A stretch of 64,000 bases of DNA, taken from the NCBI GenBank assembly GCA_015056655.1, contig SVFV01000017.1, forward strand, positions 1 to 64,000, written 5' to 3'. Below the pieces are notes generated by a model that was not told where the DNA came from, ran no database searches, and saw nothing but the letters and a program-made list of their open reading frames with translations. The stretch comes from Butyrivibrio sp. (GTDB lineage Bacteria > Bacillota > Clostridia > Lachnospirales > Lachnospiraceae). Within the stretch, counting starts at the first letter, position 1. Each line of letters starts with the position of its first letter. Positions 38,510 through 47,616 of the stretch are shown in pieces. A program made the position numbers and the translations under genes.

Positions 38510-38551
38510 AAACCTATATAAGAAAAATAAATATATAGGCAAAACCTATAA
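38510..38551. promoter_or_regulatory. Candidate LysR operators upstream of metQ
   Basis: A half-site (AAAACCTATATA, 38510-38521) is followed by the full palindrome TATAGG-CAAAA-CCTATA (38534-38550). The 17 bases of the full palindrome are identical to site A at 35937-35953. They lie in the 154-bp gap between metI and metQ, so metQ may have its own controlled promoter. Confidence 0.62.
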
Positions 38552-38649
38552 CTATTCATAAAATTCATGTATTTTACGGGAAAGAAATCAACCTTTATAG
38601 TATAGACATACCAAACAAAAACGTTAAGCACCTTAAGGAGGAAACAATT

Positions 38650-39513
38650 ATGAAAAACAGATTTTTTGCACTTGGACTTACACTTGCACTTACTCTTGGA
38701 GCAGTTGGATGCGGAAAAGCATCAGCAAGCACAGCAGATGCAACTAAGACAGAAGATGCTCCTGCAGCTACTTCCGAATCAGCAGAGGTTACAATCAAGG
38801 TTGGAGCAAACATTACTCCTCATTCAGAAATCCTTGATGTTGCAAAGCCAATTCTTGCAGAACAGGGAATCAACCTTGAAGTTGTAAAGATAGAAGATTC
38901 TGTAACACCTAACATTGGTGTAGCAGAGGGAAGCTTAGATGCAAACTACTTCCAGCATGTTCCTTATCTTGATCAGTATAACGAAGAGAACGGAACAGAC
39001 ATCGTATCAATTGGAGCTATCCACTACGAGCCCTTCGGAATCTACGCAGGAAAGACCACAGACCTTTCACAGCTTCCTGACGGAGCAACTGTAGCAGTTC
39101 CCAACAACGTAACAAACGAAGCAAGAGCACTTCTCTTACTTGCACAGGAAGGCCTTCTTACACTTAAGGATGACGCAGGAATTGAGGCAACTGTAGCAGA
39201 TATCGTAGAGAATCCCAAGAACATTCAGTTCAAGGAGCTTGCACCTGAGCAGCTCGTACAGGCACTTGCAGATGTAGACGTAGCAGTTATCAATGGTAAC
39301 TACGCAATCGAGGGTGGCCTCCACGTTAGCCAGGCACTTGCAGTTGAAGCTAATGACGGACTTGCAGCTCAGACATACGGAAACATCATCGCAGCAAAGC
39401 CTGATAAGGCTGATGATCCTGCACTCAAGGCTCTTGTAGAAGTTCTTCAGGGTGATGAAGTAAAGGCATTTATTGAAAGCACATACGACGGAGCAGTAGT
39501 TCCACTTAACTAA
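38650..39513 (+). CDS. metQ: Methionine-binding lipoprotein MetQ (NlpA family)
   Basis: A 287-residue substrate-binding protein of the MetNIQ importer. The signal peptide ends at the lipobox 'LGAVGCGK' (Cys21), followed by a serine/alanine-rich spacer. The NlpA domain shows 'VKVGANITPHSEILD' and 'YFQHVPYLDQYNEENGTDIV', the latter a family signature. It is anchored on the outer face of the membrane. An AAGGAGG site precedes the ATG and a strong terminator follows. Confidence 0.94.
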   Translation: MKNRFFALGLTLALTLGAVGCGKASASTADATKTEDAPAATSESAEVTIKVGANITPHSEILDVAKPILAEQGINLEVVKIEDSVTPNIGVAEGSLDANYFQHVPYLDQYNEENGTDIVSIGAIHYEPFGIYAGKTTDLSQLPDGATVAVPNNVTNEARALLLLAQEGLLTLKDDAGIEATVADIVENPKNIQFKELAPEQLVQALADVDVAVINGNYAIEGGLHVSQALAVEANDGLAAQTYGNIIAAKPDKADDPALKALVEVLQGDEVKAFIESTYDGAVVPLN

Positions 39514-39523
39514 TAAATTCTAA

Positions 39524-39562
39524 TGGAACATCTCCCTTAACATAGGGGATGTTCCATTTTTT
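39524..39562 (+). terminator. Terminator after metQ
   Basis: TGGAACATC(T)CCC and GGGGATGTTCCA pair over about 12 bp with a short loop and a run of six T's. Confidence 0.9.
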
Positions 39563-39586
39563 ATACACAAAACGGAGGACAAAGGC

Positions 39587-40750
39587 ATGATAGGTTTTAA
39601 CTATTACAATCCGGCAAAAATAGTATTCGGCGAAGACAGTGAAAATAAAATAGGTGAGCTTTTAAAGGAAAATGGCGCAACAAGCGTACTCCTTGTGTAC
39701 AGTGGCGAGTTTATTAAGAATCTTGGAATATATAGTGCTATTACAAAGGCTACAGATGAGCTTGGTATAAAGCTTATTGAAAACGGAAATGTAGTTCCAA
39801 ATCCTGACATAGCGCTTGTACGTGAGCTTGTTAAGGAAGGAAAAGAAAATAACGTTGATTTCGTACTTGCAGTTGGTGGAGGAAGCTCCATAGATACAGC
39901 AAAGGCAATTTCAATCGGTATCCCTTATGATGGAGATTCCTGGGATTTCTTTGAGAAAGGTATTGTACCAGAAAAAGTTCTCCCTGTTGGCGTAATCGCA
40001 ACAACAGCTTCAAGCGGATCAGAGACATCAAATGCAGCAATCCTGTCAAACGGCGAGTGGAAGCTTGGATTTGAGGATGACAGAATCATACCTAAGTTTG
40101 CAATAATGAATCCTAAGTTTACAGTGGGGCTCCCTTGGTTCCAGACAGCAGTTGGCATTGCAGATGTATTATCCCATCTTCTTGAGAGATATTTCTCAGA
40201 CACACAGTACTCTGATACCACAGACTACCTGATTGAAGGAGCAATAAGAGCACTTCTTTTAAATGCTGACAGATTAAAGAAAAATCCTAAGGACGTAAAT
40301 GCCAGAGGAGAAATTCAGTGGCTTGCAAGCGTAGCACACAATAACTTCCTTGATGCCGGAAGATCAGCAGACTGGGGATCACACAGAATTGAGCATGAGC
40401 TCTCAGCGCAGTATAACATTACTCATGGCGAGGGAATGGCAGTGGTTACAGCTGCATGGGTAAAATACGCTGCAAAGGTTAAGCCCTGGAGACCAGCTCT
40501 TCTTGCAAGCAGAGTATTTGGTGTGGATGCACATGATTACACAGAGGAAGAGAGAGCAATTATTTTATCTGATAAACTCACTGACTTTTATAAATTCCTT
40601 GGAATAGCTACTACGCTTACGGAACTTAAAATTGATGACAAAGATTTTCAGGTTATGGCAAAGAGAGCAACAAGAAACGGAAGTGTGGGCCATTATATAA
40701 AGCTTGATGAAAAGGCAATAGAGGATATTTTGGAATTGGCCCTAAGCTGA
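39587..40750 (+). CDS. Iron-containing alcohol dehydrogenase (BDH/YugJ-like)
   Basis: A 387-residue group III dehydrogenase. It opens 'NYYNPAKIVFGEDSENKIGELLKENG', has the NAD(P)-binding 'VLAVGGGSSIDTAKAI' (about 91-106) and 'ATTASSGSETSNAAIL'. The metal-binding residues include the histidines in 'DVLSHLLERYF' and 'YNITHGEGMAVVTAAW'. It probably interconverts aldehydes or ketones and alcohols in fermentation. It lies between metQ and luxS with its own ribosome site, and a functional link to the sulfur genes is not evident. Confidence 0.9.
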   Translation: MIGFNYYNPAKIVFGEDSENKIGELLKENGATSVLLVYSGEFIKNLGIYSAITKATDELGIKLIENGNVVPNPDIALVRELVKEGKENNVDFVLAVGGGSSIDTAKAISIGIPYDGDSWDFFEKGIVPEKVLPVGVIATTASSGSETSNAAILSNGEWKLGFEDDRIIPKFAIMNPKFTVGLPWFQTAVGIADVLSHLLERYFSDTQYSDTTDYLIEGAIRALLLNADRLKKNPKDVNARGEIQWLASVAHNNFLDAGRSADWGSHRIEHELSAQYNITHGEGMAVVTAAWVKYAAKVKPWRPALLASRVFGVDAHDYTEEERAIILSDKLTDFYKFLGIATTLTELKIDDKDFQVMAKRATRNGSVGHYIKLDEKAIEDILELALS

Positions 40751-40751
40751 T

Positions 40752-40780
40752 TTGACAACGTACTCCTTTTTATGTAGTTT
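40752..40780 (+). promoter_or_regulatory. Candidate luxS promoter
   Basis: TTGACA, 17-bp spacer, TAGTTT lies just past the dehydrogenase stop codon and about 20 bp before the luxS start. The -35 is consensus and the -10 is weak. Confidence 0.5.
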
Positions 40781-40800
40781 AAAAATTGGAGGTAATTATC

Positions 40801-41280
40801 ATGGAAAAAATAGCTAGTTTTACAGTTAATCATTTAGTACTTGAACCCGGAATATATGTTTCAAGAAAAGATAAGGTTGGAGCAGAGACTATTACGACCT
40901 TTGATCTTAGAATGACAACTCCTAATAAGGAACCAGTTATGAATACTGCAGAGGTTCATACAATAGAGCATCTTGGTGCTACATTTCTTAGAAATGACCC
41001 TGAATATAAGGATAAGACCATTTATTTTGGACCTATGGGTTGCAGAACAGGATTTTATGTAATTTTTGCAGGTGACCTTGAATCAAAGGAAATAGTGGAT
41101 GTGATCACAAGACTATTTGAATTTGTAAGAGATTTTGAAGGAGAGGTTCCCGGAGCAAGTGCAAGAGATTGCGGCAATTATCAGGACATGAATCTGAATA
41201 TGGCAAAATTCCTTGCAAAGCAGTATCTTGAGAGAGCTCTTTACAAAATAGATGAGAAGCATCTGGTGTATCAGCCATAA
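40801..41280 (+). CDS. luxS: S-ribosylhomocysteine lyase LuxS
   Basis: A 159-residue metalloenzyme that splits S-ribosylhomocysteine to homocysteine and the AI-2 precursor DPD. The metal site is complete: 'HTIEHLGATFLRN' gives the two histidines and 'ARDCGNY' the cysteine. The track starts at a TTG (40786) whose codons overlap the GGAGG site; the ATG at 40801 has proper spacing. MtnN, which makes its substrate, follows 39 bp later. In this region the homocysteine can feed the transsulfuration genes upstream. Confidence 0.96.
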   Translation: MEKIASFTVNHLVLEPGIYVSRKDKVGAETITTFDLRMTTPNKEPVMNTAEVHTIEHLGATFLRNDPEYKDKTIYFGPMGCRTGFYVIFAGDLESKEIVDVITRLFEFVRDFEGEVPGASARDCGNYQDMNLNMAKFLAKQYLERALYKIDEKHLVYQP

Positions 41281-41319
41281 AACTGTTGTAAGAATAGATG
41301 ACAGAAAGGACTATTATTA

Positions 41320-42024
41320 ATGGCATATAAAATTGGAATTATCGGCGCTATGGAAGTCGAGGTAGAAACCCTCAAAAAGGATATGGAGATATCCCGTACA
41401 GTTAAGAAGGCTTCCATGGAGTTTTGTGAAGGAAAGCTTGAAGGCTTAGATGTTGTTATAGTCAGAAGTGGAATTGGTAAGGTAAACGCTGGTATCTGCG
41501 TTCAGATTCTTGCTGATGAGTTCAAGGTTACCCACATTATCAACACTGGTGTAGCTGGATCACTGGATGCGTCAATTGATATAGGCGACTTTGTAGTATC
41601 AACTGATGCTGTATACCACGATGTAAACGCAACAGTATTTGGCTACAAGAGAGGCGAGATTCCTCAGACCGGAAGACTTGAGTTCCCTGCAGATGAGTGG
41701 ATGAGACAGGAAATCAAGAAGGCTGCAAGGGCAGCAGGCATCACTCAGAAGATCATCGATGGAAGAGTATGCTCAGGAGACCAGTTCATTTCTGATGGAG
41801 CTGTTAAGGACGATATCAAAAAGGAATTCGGTGGAATGTGCACTGAGATGGAAGGCGCTGCAATTGCGCATGCGAGCTTCTTAAACGAGATACCTTTTGT
41901 AATCTTAAGAGCTATTTCAGATAAGGCTGATGGAAGCGATATCGTTGACTATCCTGTATTTGAAGCAAAAGCTGCAAAGGACTGCGCAAGTCTTACAAAG
42001 GCCTTCATAAAAGGAATTCAGTAA
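41320..42024 (+). CDS. mtnN: 5'-methylthioadenosine/S-adenosylhomocysteine nucleosidase
   Basis: A 234-residue nucleosidase (Pfs) that removes adenine from S-adenosylhomocysteine and methylthioadenosine. Family marks are 'IGIIGAMEVEVETLKKDME', 'VVIVRSGIGKVNAGICVQIL', 'INTGVAGSLD', 'EMEGAAIAH' (catalytic region) and 'VILRAISDKADG' with the catalytic aspartate. Together with LuxS it forms the two-step activated-methyl route from SAH to homocysteine. Confidence 0.96.
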   Translation: MAYKIGIIGAMEVEVETLKKDMEISRTVKKASMEFCEGKLEGLDVVIVRSGIGKVNAGICVQILADEFKVTHIINTGVAGSLDASIDIGDFVVSTDAVYHDVNATVFGYKRGEIPQTGRLEFPADEWMRQEIKKAARAAGITQKIIDGRVCSGDQFISDGAVKDDIKKEFGGMCTEMEGAAIAHASFLNEIPFVILRAISDKADGSDIVDYPVFEAKAAKDCASLTKAFIKGIQ

Positions 42025-42040
42025 ATTCTATTAATAAGTG

Positions 42041-42072
42041 AAGCCGTACTGGTCATCCCAGTGCGGCTTTTA
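42041..42072. terminator. Shared bidirectional terminator between mtnN and the EAL gene
   Basis: AAGCCGTACTGG-tcat-CCCAGTGCGGCTT forms a GC-rich hairpin followed by T-rich sequence on the plus strand. The stop codon of the convergent regulator gene lies in its loop, so the hairpin is partly coding on the minus strand. Confidence 0.7.
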
Positions 42073-43768
42073 TTTCTTCTTCCATTTCTTCGTTTTCTCT
42101 TTGGATAAGTTTTTCAAATTCTTTGGGAGCACAGGGCATTGCGAAGTAGAAGCCCTGAATTACATCGCATCCTGCCTTTTTCAGAAGGTCATATTGTTCC
42201 TGATTTTCTACTCCTTCAGCAACAACCCTGACTTTAAGGGATCTTGCAATATCCATCATAAGTTCAACCATCTTCATATCCTTGTTGCCCTCGTGGATAT
42301 TTTTAACAAATGCCATATCGAGCTTTAAAATGTCCAGCGGAATAGAGGTTATCATATTAAGTGATGAATAACCTGTTCCAAAGTCGTCCATTTCGATGGA
42401 AAAGCCCTTGTCGCGGAGCTTAGTTACAACCTTTATGATCTGATCTGAGTTCTCTGTATATGCTGATTCTGTGATTTCAAGATTGAGCATACCAGGGGAT
42501 ATCCAGTTGTTCTGAACAACTGTAAAAATCTCTTCTTCCAGGTCAGGAGCGCCAATATCAATTCGTGAGACATTCACAGAAACTGGGATTTTCAGGTCGA
42601 AATTTACCATCCATTCACCCACCTGCTTTGAAACCTCATCCCATACATAGTGGTCCAGCTTATGGATAAGACCATTTTCCTCAAAAAGAGGGATAAAGTT
42701 GTCGGGACGAAGAAGACCAAGCTCAGGATGATCCCAGCGAACAAGTGCTTCCGCTCCATACAAAGAATCTCTCTCTCCCTGTATAGCATACTTTGGCTGA
42801 TAATATACTTTGAACTGATGGTTTTCTATTCCAGACTTCATGTCATGAATAAGACGCTCATTGAGAGCTTCTCTTTCACTCATATCCTCGTCATATACAG
42901 AAATCTGGGTACTGTAGACACCTCTTATGCTGTTGCAGGCAATTCGTGCTTTGTCAAAGCGATGTTCTACTGTCAGGTCTTTGTTAACATTCTTATAGAT
43001 TCCCATTCTGATATAAACGCGGGAATTGTTCAGCATATCTTCTATGCCATTTTCTATTTTCTGAAGGATGGCTTCGGGATCAGAGCCGCTTGGGATATAG
43101 AGTAAAAACTCATCAGATCCGCTTCTTCCAGCTATTCCGCCATTTTCCTTAGCGATTTTCTTAACACTTTCTGCTATTTTTATCAGAATGTCATCGCCTG
43201 CACGCTTTCCCTGGAGCTCATTGATAAGGTGGAACTTATTAATGTTCATAACTATAGCGTCCATGGGATTATTGTTGTAATGAAGATCTCTGAAATGAGA
43301 ATACTCCATGAAATAGTCGTGGGAAAGAAGACCAGTCAGTGAATCATTCTGGGTCGCATGAATAAGGCCCCTGTCTTCTCTTATCTCGATAGCCCTGTCA
43401 ATTCGGGCCTTTATTACAGCAGGGTGATCGTAGGGTTTTGCGATAAAATCAACAGCCCCCAGCTTTAGACATTTAACCTCTTCATCCTTTTCAGAAGTGC
43501 AGACTATGACAGGAATCTGCTTTAAGACTTTATCTTCCTTCATAAACTTCAGCACTTCAAACCCGTCCATATCGGGCATCAAAAGGTCTAAAAGAACTAA
43601 TGAGAGCAAATCACTTTGCTCCCTTATAGTTTCAACTGCCTCGACACCATCCCGCGCGAAAATTCCTTCATAATCATTATCAAGGATGGTTTCAAGTATT
43701 TTTCTATTGATTGGCTCATCTTCTACGATGAGAACCTTGCGCTTTAACTGTTTGAGCTGCTCAACCAT
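42053..43768 (-). CDS. Response regulator with degenerate GGDEF and intact EAL domain (c-di-GMP phosphodiesterase)
   Basis: A 571-residue protein. The receiver (about 10-125) has the phospho-acceptor region 'LVLLDLLMPDMDGFE' and 'FIAKPYD'. The GGDEF domain (about 140-300) carries SGSDEF, an altered active site. The EAL domain (about 310-560) is complete: 'YGAEALVRW', 'LNLEITES', 'MDDFGTGYSSL', 'DILKLDMAFV', 'VVAEGVE' and 'VIQGFYFAMP'. It most likely degrades c-di-GMP on phosphorylation. No cognate kinase is adjacent. It is convergent with mtnN and divergent from pgi. Confidence 0.92.
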   Translation of the reverse strand: MVEQLKQLKRKVLIVEDEPINRKILETILDNDYEGIFARDGVEAVETIREQSDLLSLVLLDLLMPDMDGFEVLKFMKEDKVLKQIPVIVCTSEKDEEVKCLKLGAVDFIAKPYDHPAVIKARIDRAIEIREDRGLIHATQNDSLTGLLSHDYFMEYSHFRDLHYNNNPMDAIVMNINKFHLINELQGKRAGDDILIKIAESVKKIAKENGGIAGRSGSDEFLLYIPSGSDPEAILQKIENGIEDMLNNSRVYIRMGIYKNVNKDLTVEHRFDKARIACNSIRGVYSTQISVYDEDMSEREALNERLIHDMKSGIENHQFKVYYQPKYAIQGERDSLYGAEALVRWDHPELGLLRPDNFIPLFEENGLIHKLDHYVWDEVSKQVGEWMVNFDLKIPVSVNVSRIDIGAPDLEEEIFTVVQNNWISPGMLNLEITESAYTENSDQIIKVVTKLRDKGFSIEMDDFGTGYSSLNMITSIPLDILKLDMAFVKNIHEGNKDMKMVELMMDIARSLKVRVVAEGVENQEQYDLLKKAGCDVIQGFYFAMPCAPKEFEKLIQRENEEMEEEIKAALG

Positions 43769-43903
43769 GGTATTCTATCCCCTCATATTTTCCATGTGAC
43801 AAGAACATTTTATCATGCGTGTGTTTCCAAAATGATTTATAAGTTCTTAAAGTTGTATTAAATTTGATGAAATTTTTCAACGAAACATTGTATTTATGTG
43901 CCG

Positions 43904-43931
43904 TTGCATGGTAAGTTTTATATGGTATAGT
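43904..43931 (+). promoter_or_regulatory. Candidate pgi promoter
   Basis: TTGCAT, 16-bp spacer, TATAGT lies about 70 bp before pgi. A second -10-like TATAAT (43955-43960) without a good -35 lies nearer the gene. The divergent gap to the EAL gene is 230 bp. Confidence 0.5.
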
Positions 43932-43998
43932 GCGAAATAATGGAGAAAAGGTGCTATAATCGTTTCGACAGAAACAAAGATTTTAGGAGGACATATAA

Positions 43999-45579
43999 AT
44001 GATTAACTGGAAGAACCTGGATACACTTGCAGCTTTCGATGAGCTTAAGAGTGTAAAGCCTATCGATCTTGTAAGTGAGATGTCAGGAGAGAGCGGAGCT
44101 GAGAGAGTAAAGAAGTATTCTGTAAAGATGGCAGCAGGACTTGATTACAACTATGCTGCAAAGGAAGTAAACGACGATATTCTGAAGGCTCTTGATAAAC
44201 TTGCTAACGAGGCACAGCTTGCTGAGAAGTTTGAAGCACTTTATAACGGAGAAGTTATAAATACAGGCGAGAAGCGTATGGTTCTTCATCAGCTTACAAG
44301 AGGACAGCTCGGTGAAAACGTAATGGCTGACGGAGTTAATAAGCGTGAGTTTTATATAAATGAACAGAAGAGAATTGCAGATTTTGCTAACAAAGTACAT
44401 AGCGGTGAAATCGCAAATGCAAAGGGTGAGAAGTTCACAACTGTAGTACAGATCGGTATCGGCGGAAGTGACCTTGGCCCTCGTGCAATGTATCTTGCTC
44501 TTGAGAACTGGGCACACAAGACTGGTAACTTCAAGATGGAAGCTAAGTTCATCAGTAACGTAGATCCTGATGATGCTTCAGCAGTTCTTAATTCAATTGA
44601 TGTTGCTCATTCAATCTTTATCCTGGTTTCTAAGTCAGGAACAACACTTGAGACACTTACAAACCAGTCATTTGTAATGGATGCTTTAAAGAAGGCTGGT
44701 CTTGATGCTTCTAAGCACATGATCGCTGTTACATCAGAGACATCTCCTCTTGCAAAGAGTGATGACTTTATCGAAGCATTCTACATGGATGATTATATCG
44801 GCGGACGTTATTCTTCAACATCAGGCGTAGGTGGAGCAGTTCTTTCACTTGCATTTGGTCCTGACGTATTTGCACAGTTCCTTGACGGTGCAGCAGAAGA
44901 AGATAAGCTTGCTGCAAACAAGAACATGCTTGAGAATCCTGCAATGCTTGATGCAATGATCGGATTCTATGAGAGAAACGTACTTGGATATCCTGCAACA
45001 GCAGTACTTCCTTACTCACAGGGACTTAGCCGTTTCCCTGCTCACCTCCAGCAGCTTGATATGGAGTCAAATGGTAAGAGCGTTAACAGATTCGGTGAGC
45101 CTATCGATTATGTAACAGGCCCTGTAATCTTTGGTGAGCCTGGTACAAACGGACAGCACTCATTCTATCAGCTCCTTCACCAGGGAACAGATGTGATTCC
45201 TATGCAGTTCATTGGCTTCAAGAACAGTCAGCTTCGTAATGATGTTGATATTCAGGGCAGCACAAGCCAGCAGAAGCTTTGCGCTAACGTGGCAGCTCAG
45301 ATCGTTGCATTCGCATGTGGTAAGAAGGATGAGAACCTTAACAAGAACTTCAAGGGTGGACGTCCTTCCAGCATCATCATTGGTGATGAGCTTAATCCTA
45401 AGTCACTTGGAGCACTTCTTTCACACTTCGAGAACAAGGTTATGTTCCAGGGCTTTGTATGGAACGTTAACAGCTTTGACCAGGAAGGTGTACAGCTCGG
45501 TAAGGTTCTTGCAAAGAAGGTTCTTGCTCATGAGACAGACGGAGCACTTAAGGTATATAGCGACCTTTTAAACATCTGA
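43999..45579 (+). CDS. pgi: Glucose-6-phosphate isomerase
   Basis: A 526-residue glycolytic isomerase. 'IGIGGSDLGPRAMYLALENW' and 'YIGGRYSSTSGVGGAVLSLAFG' are the two PROSITE-type signatures, with 'GEPGTNGQHSFYQLLHQGTDVIP' near the active-site histidine. It interconverts glucose-6-phosphate and fructose-6-phosphate in the cytoplasm. An AGGAGG site precedes the ATG. Codons look strongly biased, as expected for a highly expressed gene. Confidence 0.96.
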   Translation: MINWKNLDTLAAFDELKSVKPIDLVSEMSGESGAERVKKYSVKMAAGLDYNYAAKEVNDDILKALDKLANEAQLAEKFEALYNGEVINTGEKRMVLHQLTRGQLGENVMADGVNKREFYINEQKRIADFANKVHSGEIANAKGEKFTTVVQIGIGGSDLGPRAMYLALENWAHKTGNFKMEAKFISNVDPDDASAVLNSIDVAHSIFILVSKSGTTLETLTNQSFVMDALKKAGLDASKHMIAVTSETSPLAKSDDFIEAFYMDDYIGGRYSSTSGVGGAVLSLAFGPDVFAQFLDGAAEEDKLAANKNMLENPAMLDAMIGFYERNVLGYPATAVLPYSQGLSRFPAHLQQLDMESNGKSVNRFGEPIDYVTGPVIFGEPGTNGQHSFYQLLHQGTDVIPMQFIGFKNSQLRNDVDIQGSTSQQKLCANVAAQIVAFACGKKDENLNKNFKGGRPSSIIIGDELNPKSLGALLSHFENKVMFQGFVWNVNSFDQEGVQLGKVLAKKVLAHETDGALKVYSDLLNI

Positions 45580-45597
45580 TTATAGAATAGAATTACT

Positions 45598-45629
45598 AGT
45601 TTCTTAGGAGAGGGGAAATGCTAGAAACT
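45598..45629 (+). promoter_or_regulatory. Hairpin enclosing the ribosome site and start codon of the EAL gene
   Basis: AGTTTCT (45598-45604) pairs with AGAAACT (45623-45629). The 18-nt loop holds the GGAGAGGGG ribosome site and the ATG at 45618. The fold could limit translation or present the site in a loop; it may be chance. Confidence 0.35.
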
Positions 45630-47561
45630 ATTAGTAGTTACCATGCTAATTACACAGCGGTGGGTGATATCATTGTAATGGCGACAGTCATTGTATTTAT
45701 GATAATCATTCAAAGCGCATACATAGAGAAGAACAAGGAATTCCGTATTTTTACCGGAATTCTTGTTCAACTCTTTACTGCGGCCGCGGCAAATATCTAC
45801 TTTAATATGAAGGTCCATGAGCCAGGTTACCCGGTTTGGATTCTTTATCTATTAAGGTGGGGTTATTTACTCTGCCTGTTCTCAGTTCTGCATATGTTTG
45901 TCTTATATATGGGAGATCCCCTTAATCAGGGAGAAAAGATAGACAAAAGATATATGTGGTCGTCCAGAATCATTCTGATTGTCGCAGTTCTTTATAACAT
46001 AATCGGTACATTCTTTAAATTTGGGTTCTATATACAGGATGAGAAAGTCCATTCTGGCTTGAATATGTTCCCGATAGTATATATAGCCTTTGTTTCAATT
46101 ATCATGATCATGATAATTAACTATAGGCGGAAGGTCTTTACGCCAATCCTTATGGGCGTTATTTCTACATGCTCCATGTCATTCCTTGTAATGTTCATTC
46201 AGTACAGATATGGACAGATTTCATTTACAACAGCTACTTTCCTTTTCCCATGCTATGCAGTTTTATATCTGCTTCATTCAAGTGCGCTTGATGTAGAGAT
46301 GGGATCAGTGCATATCGGAGCATTTACAGGACATATAAAGGACCTGGGGGAAGCCGGAAAAGAAGGAATGCTATTCAGCATGTACCTTCCGGCTTTTGAG
46401 GAAGTAGGAAGAAAGTATCCAAAAGAAATCACCGATAAGATCAGGGATAACGTATATAGGCTTTTTAGAGGAACAACTATTTTCCAGATTTCCGGTGGAA
46501 GAACGATTCTTGTTATTGAGGCCTCGAAGAATCCGGACATTGAGTACGACATAAAAGAGATGCTTGATATATTTGCTTACGAATATGATATATACAAGCA
46601 GGATTACAAAATAGTAATTACAAAGACTATTGATAATAAGACTACTGGCAATGAATATCTTGGACTTATTCAGTATATTGAGACCAGGATGCCAATGAAT
46701 GATGTCCACGAGATTACTGAAAAAGAAGTAGATGCTTATCAGGAGTACAAATATATTGTTGATGAGCTGGCTGACATTTATAACAAGAAGGATATGGATG
46801 ATCCAAGAATTCTGGTTTTCTGTCAGCCCGTATACAACATTGAAACAGGGAAATTTGATACAGCCGAAGCTCTTATGAGAATGAAGCTTGAGAAGACAGG
46901 AATGGTTTTCCCTGACAAGTTCATTCCGATAGCGGAAAACAACGGATATATCCATGCACTGAGTTTGATCATTCTTTCAAAGACCTGTGCTCAGATAAGA
47001 AAGCTCATGGAAGAGGGCTATTATTTAAAGAGAATCTCTGTTAACTTCTCAATCATGGACGTAAGAGAAGAGCATTTCTGTTTCCATGTAAAGCAGATTG
47101 TTCAGGATAGGGGAGTTCCTTTTGATAAGGTGGCAATAGAAATAACAGAGAGCCAGAATGAGAAGGACTTTATGCTCATCAAGGAAAAGCTGTATGAGCT
47201 TAAACAGAGCGGAATAACCTTTTATCTGGATGACTTTGGAACAGGCTATTCAAACTTTGACAGAATCATGGAGCTGCCATTTGATATTATCAAGTTCGAC
47301 AGATCCCTTGTAATTGCAAGTGCAGAGGATGAAAAGACCAGAATCATGGTCAACCATCTGGCACAGCTGTTTGCAGATCTTGATTATTCAGTTCTATACG
47401 AAGGTATAGAGAATGAGGATGATGAAAAGAGATGTACAGAAATGCATGCAAGCTACCTGCAGGGTTATAAATACTCAAAGCCGATTCCTATTGAACAGCT
47501 CACTGAGTATTTTGAGAGAAAATATGATCCTCCGGTAGAGATAGCTAATCCATACGATTAA
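45618..47561 (+). CDS. Seven-transmembrane sensor with EAL domain (c-di-GMP phosphodiesterase)
   Basis: A 647-residue membrane protein. About seven hydrophobic segments (18-225) form an MHYT/MASE-like sensory region. A middle region (about 230-370) looks like a worn GGDEF domain with no GGDEF motif. The EAL domain (about 390-640) keeps the catalytic set: 'DTAEALMRMK', 'ISVNFS', 'VAIEITES', 'LDDFGTGYSNF', 'DIIKFDRSLV', 'LYEGIENE' and 'LQGYKYSKPIP'. It should hydrolyse c-di-GMP. It has its own ribosome site 38 bp after pgi and a strong terminator after it. Confidence 0.88.
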   Translation: MLETISSYHANYTAVGDIIVMATVIVFMIIIQSAYIEKNKEFRIFTGILVQLFTAAAANIYFNMKVHEPGYPVWILYLLRWGYLLCLFSVLHMFVLYMGDPLNQGEKIDKRYMWSSRIILIVAVLYNIIGTFFKFGFYIQDEKVHSGLNMFPIVYIAFVSIIMIMIINYRRKVFTPILMGVISTCSMSFLVMFIQYRYGQISFTTATFLFPCYAVLYLLHSSALDVEMGSVHIGAFTGHIKDLGEAGKEGMLFSMYLPAFEEVGRKYPKEITDKIRDNVYRLFRGTTIFQISGGRTILVIEASKNPDIEYDIKEMLDIFAYEYDIYKQDYKIVITKTIDNKTTGNEYLGLIQYIETRMPMNDVHEITEKEVDAYQEYKYIVDELADIYNKKDMDDPRILVFCQPVYNIETGKFDTAEALMRMKLEKTGMVFPDKFIPIAENNGYIHALSLIILSKTCAQIRKLMEEGYYLKRISVNFSIMDVREEHFCFHVKQIVQDRGVPFDKVAIEITESQNEKDFMLIKEKLYELKQSGITFYLDDFGTGYSNFDRIMELPFDIIKFDRSLVIASAEDEKTRIMVNHLAQLFADLDYSVLYEGIENEDDEKRCTEMHASYLQGYKYSKPIPIEQLTEYFERKYDPPVEIANPYD

Positions 47562-47568
47562 TATATAT

Positions 47569-47603
47569 AAGCCGTAGCAGACAGATGCTACGGCTTACTT
47601 TTT
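47569..47603 (+). terminator. Terminator after the membrane EAL gene
   Basis: A perfect 11-bp stem AAGCCGTAGCA/TGCTACGGCTT with a 6-nt loop is followed by ACTTTTT. It may also serve the convergent S66 peptidase gene. Confidence 0.9.
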
Positions 47604-47616
47604 GTCTTTAAATCTA

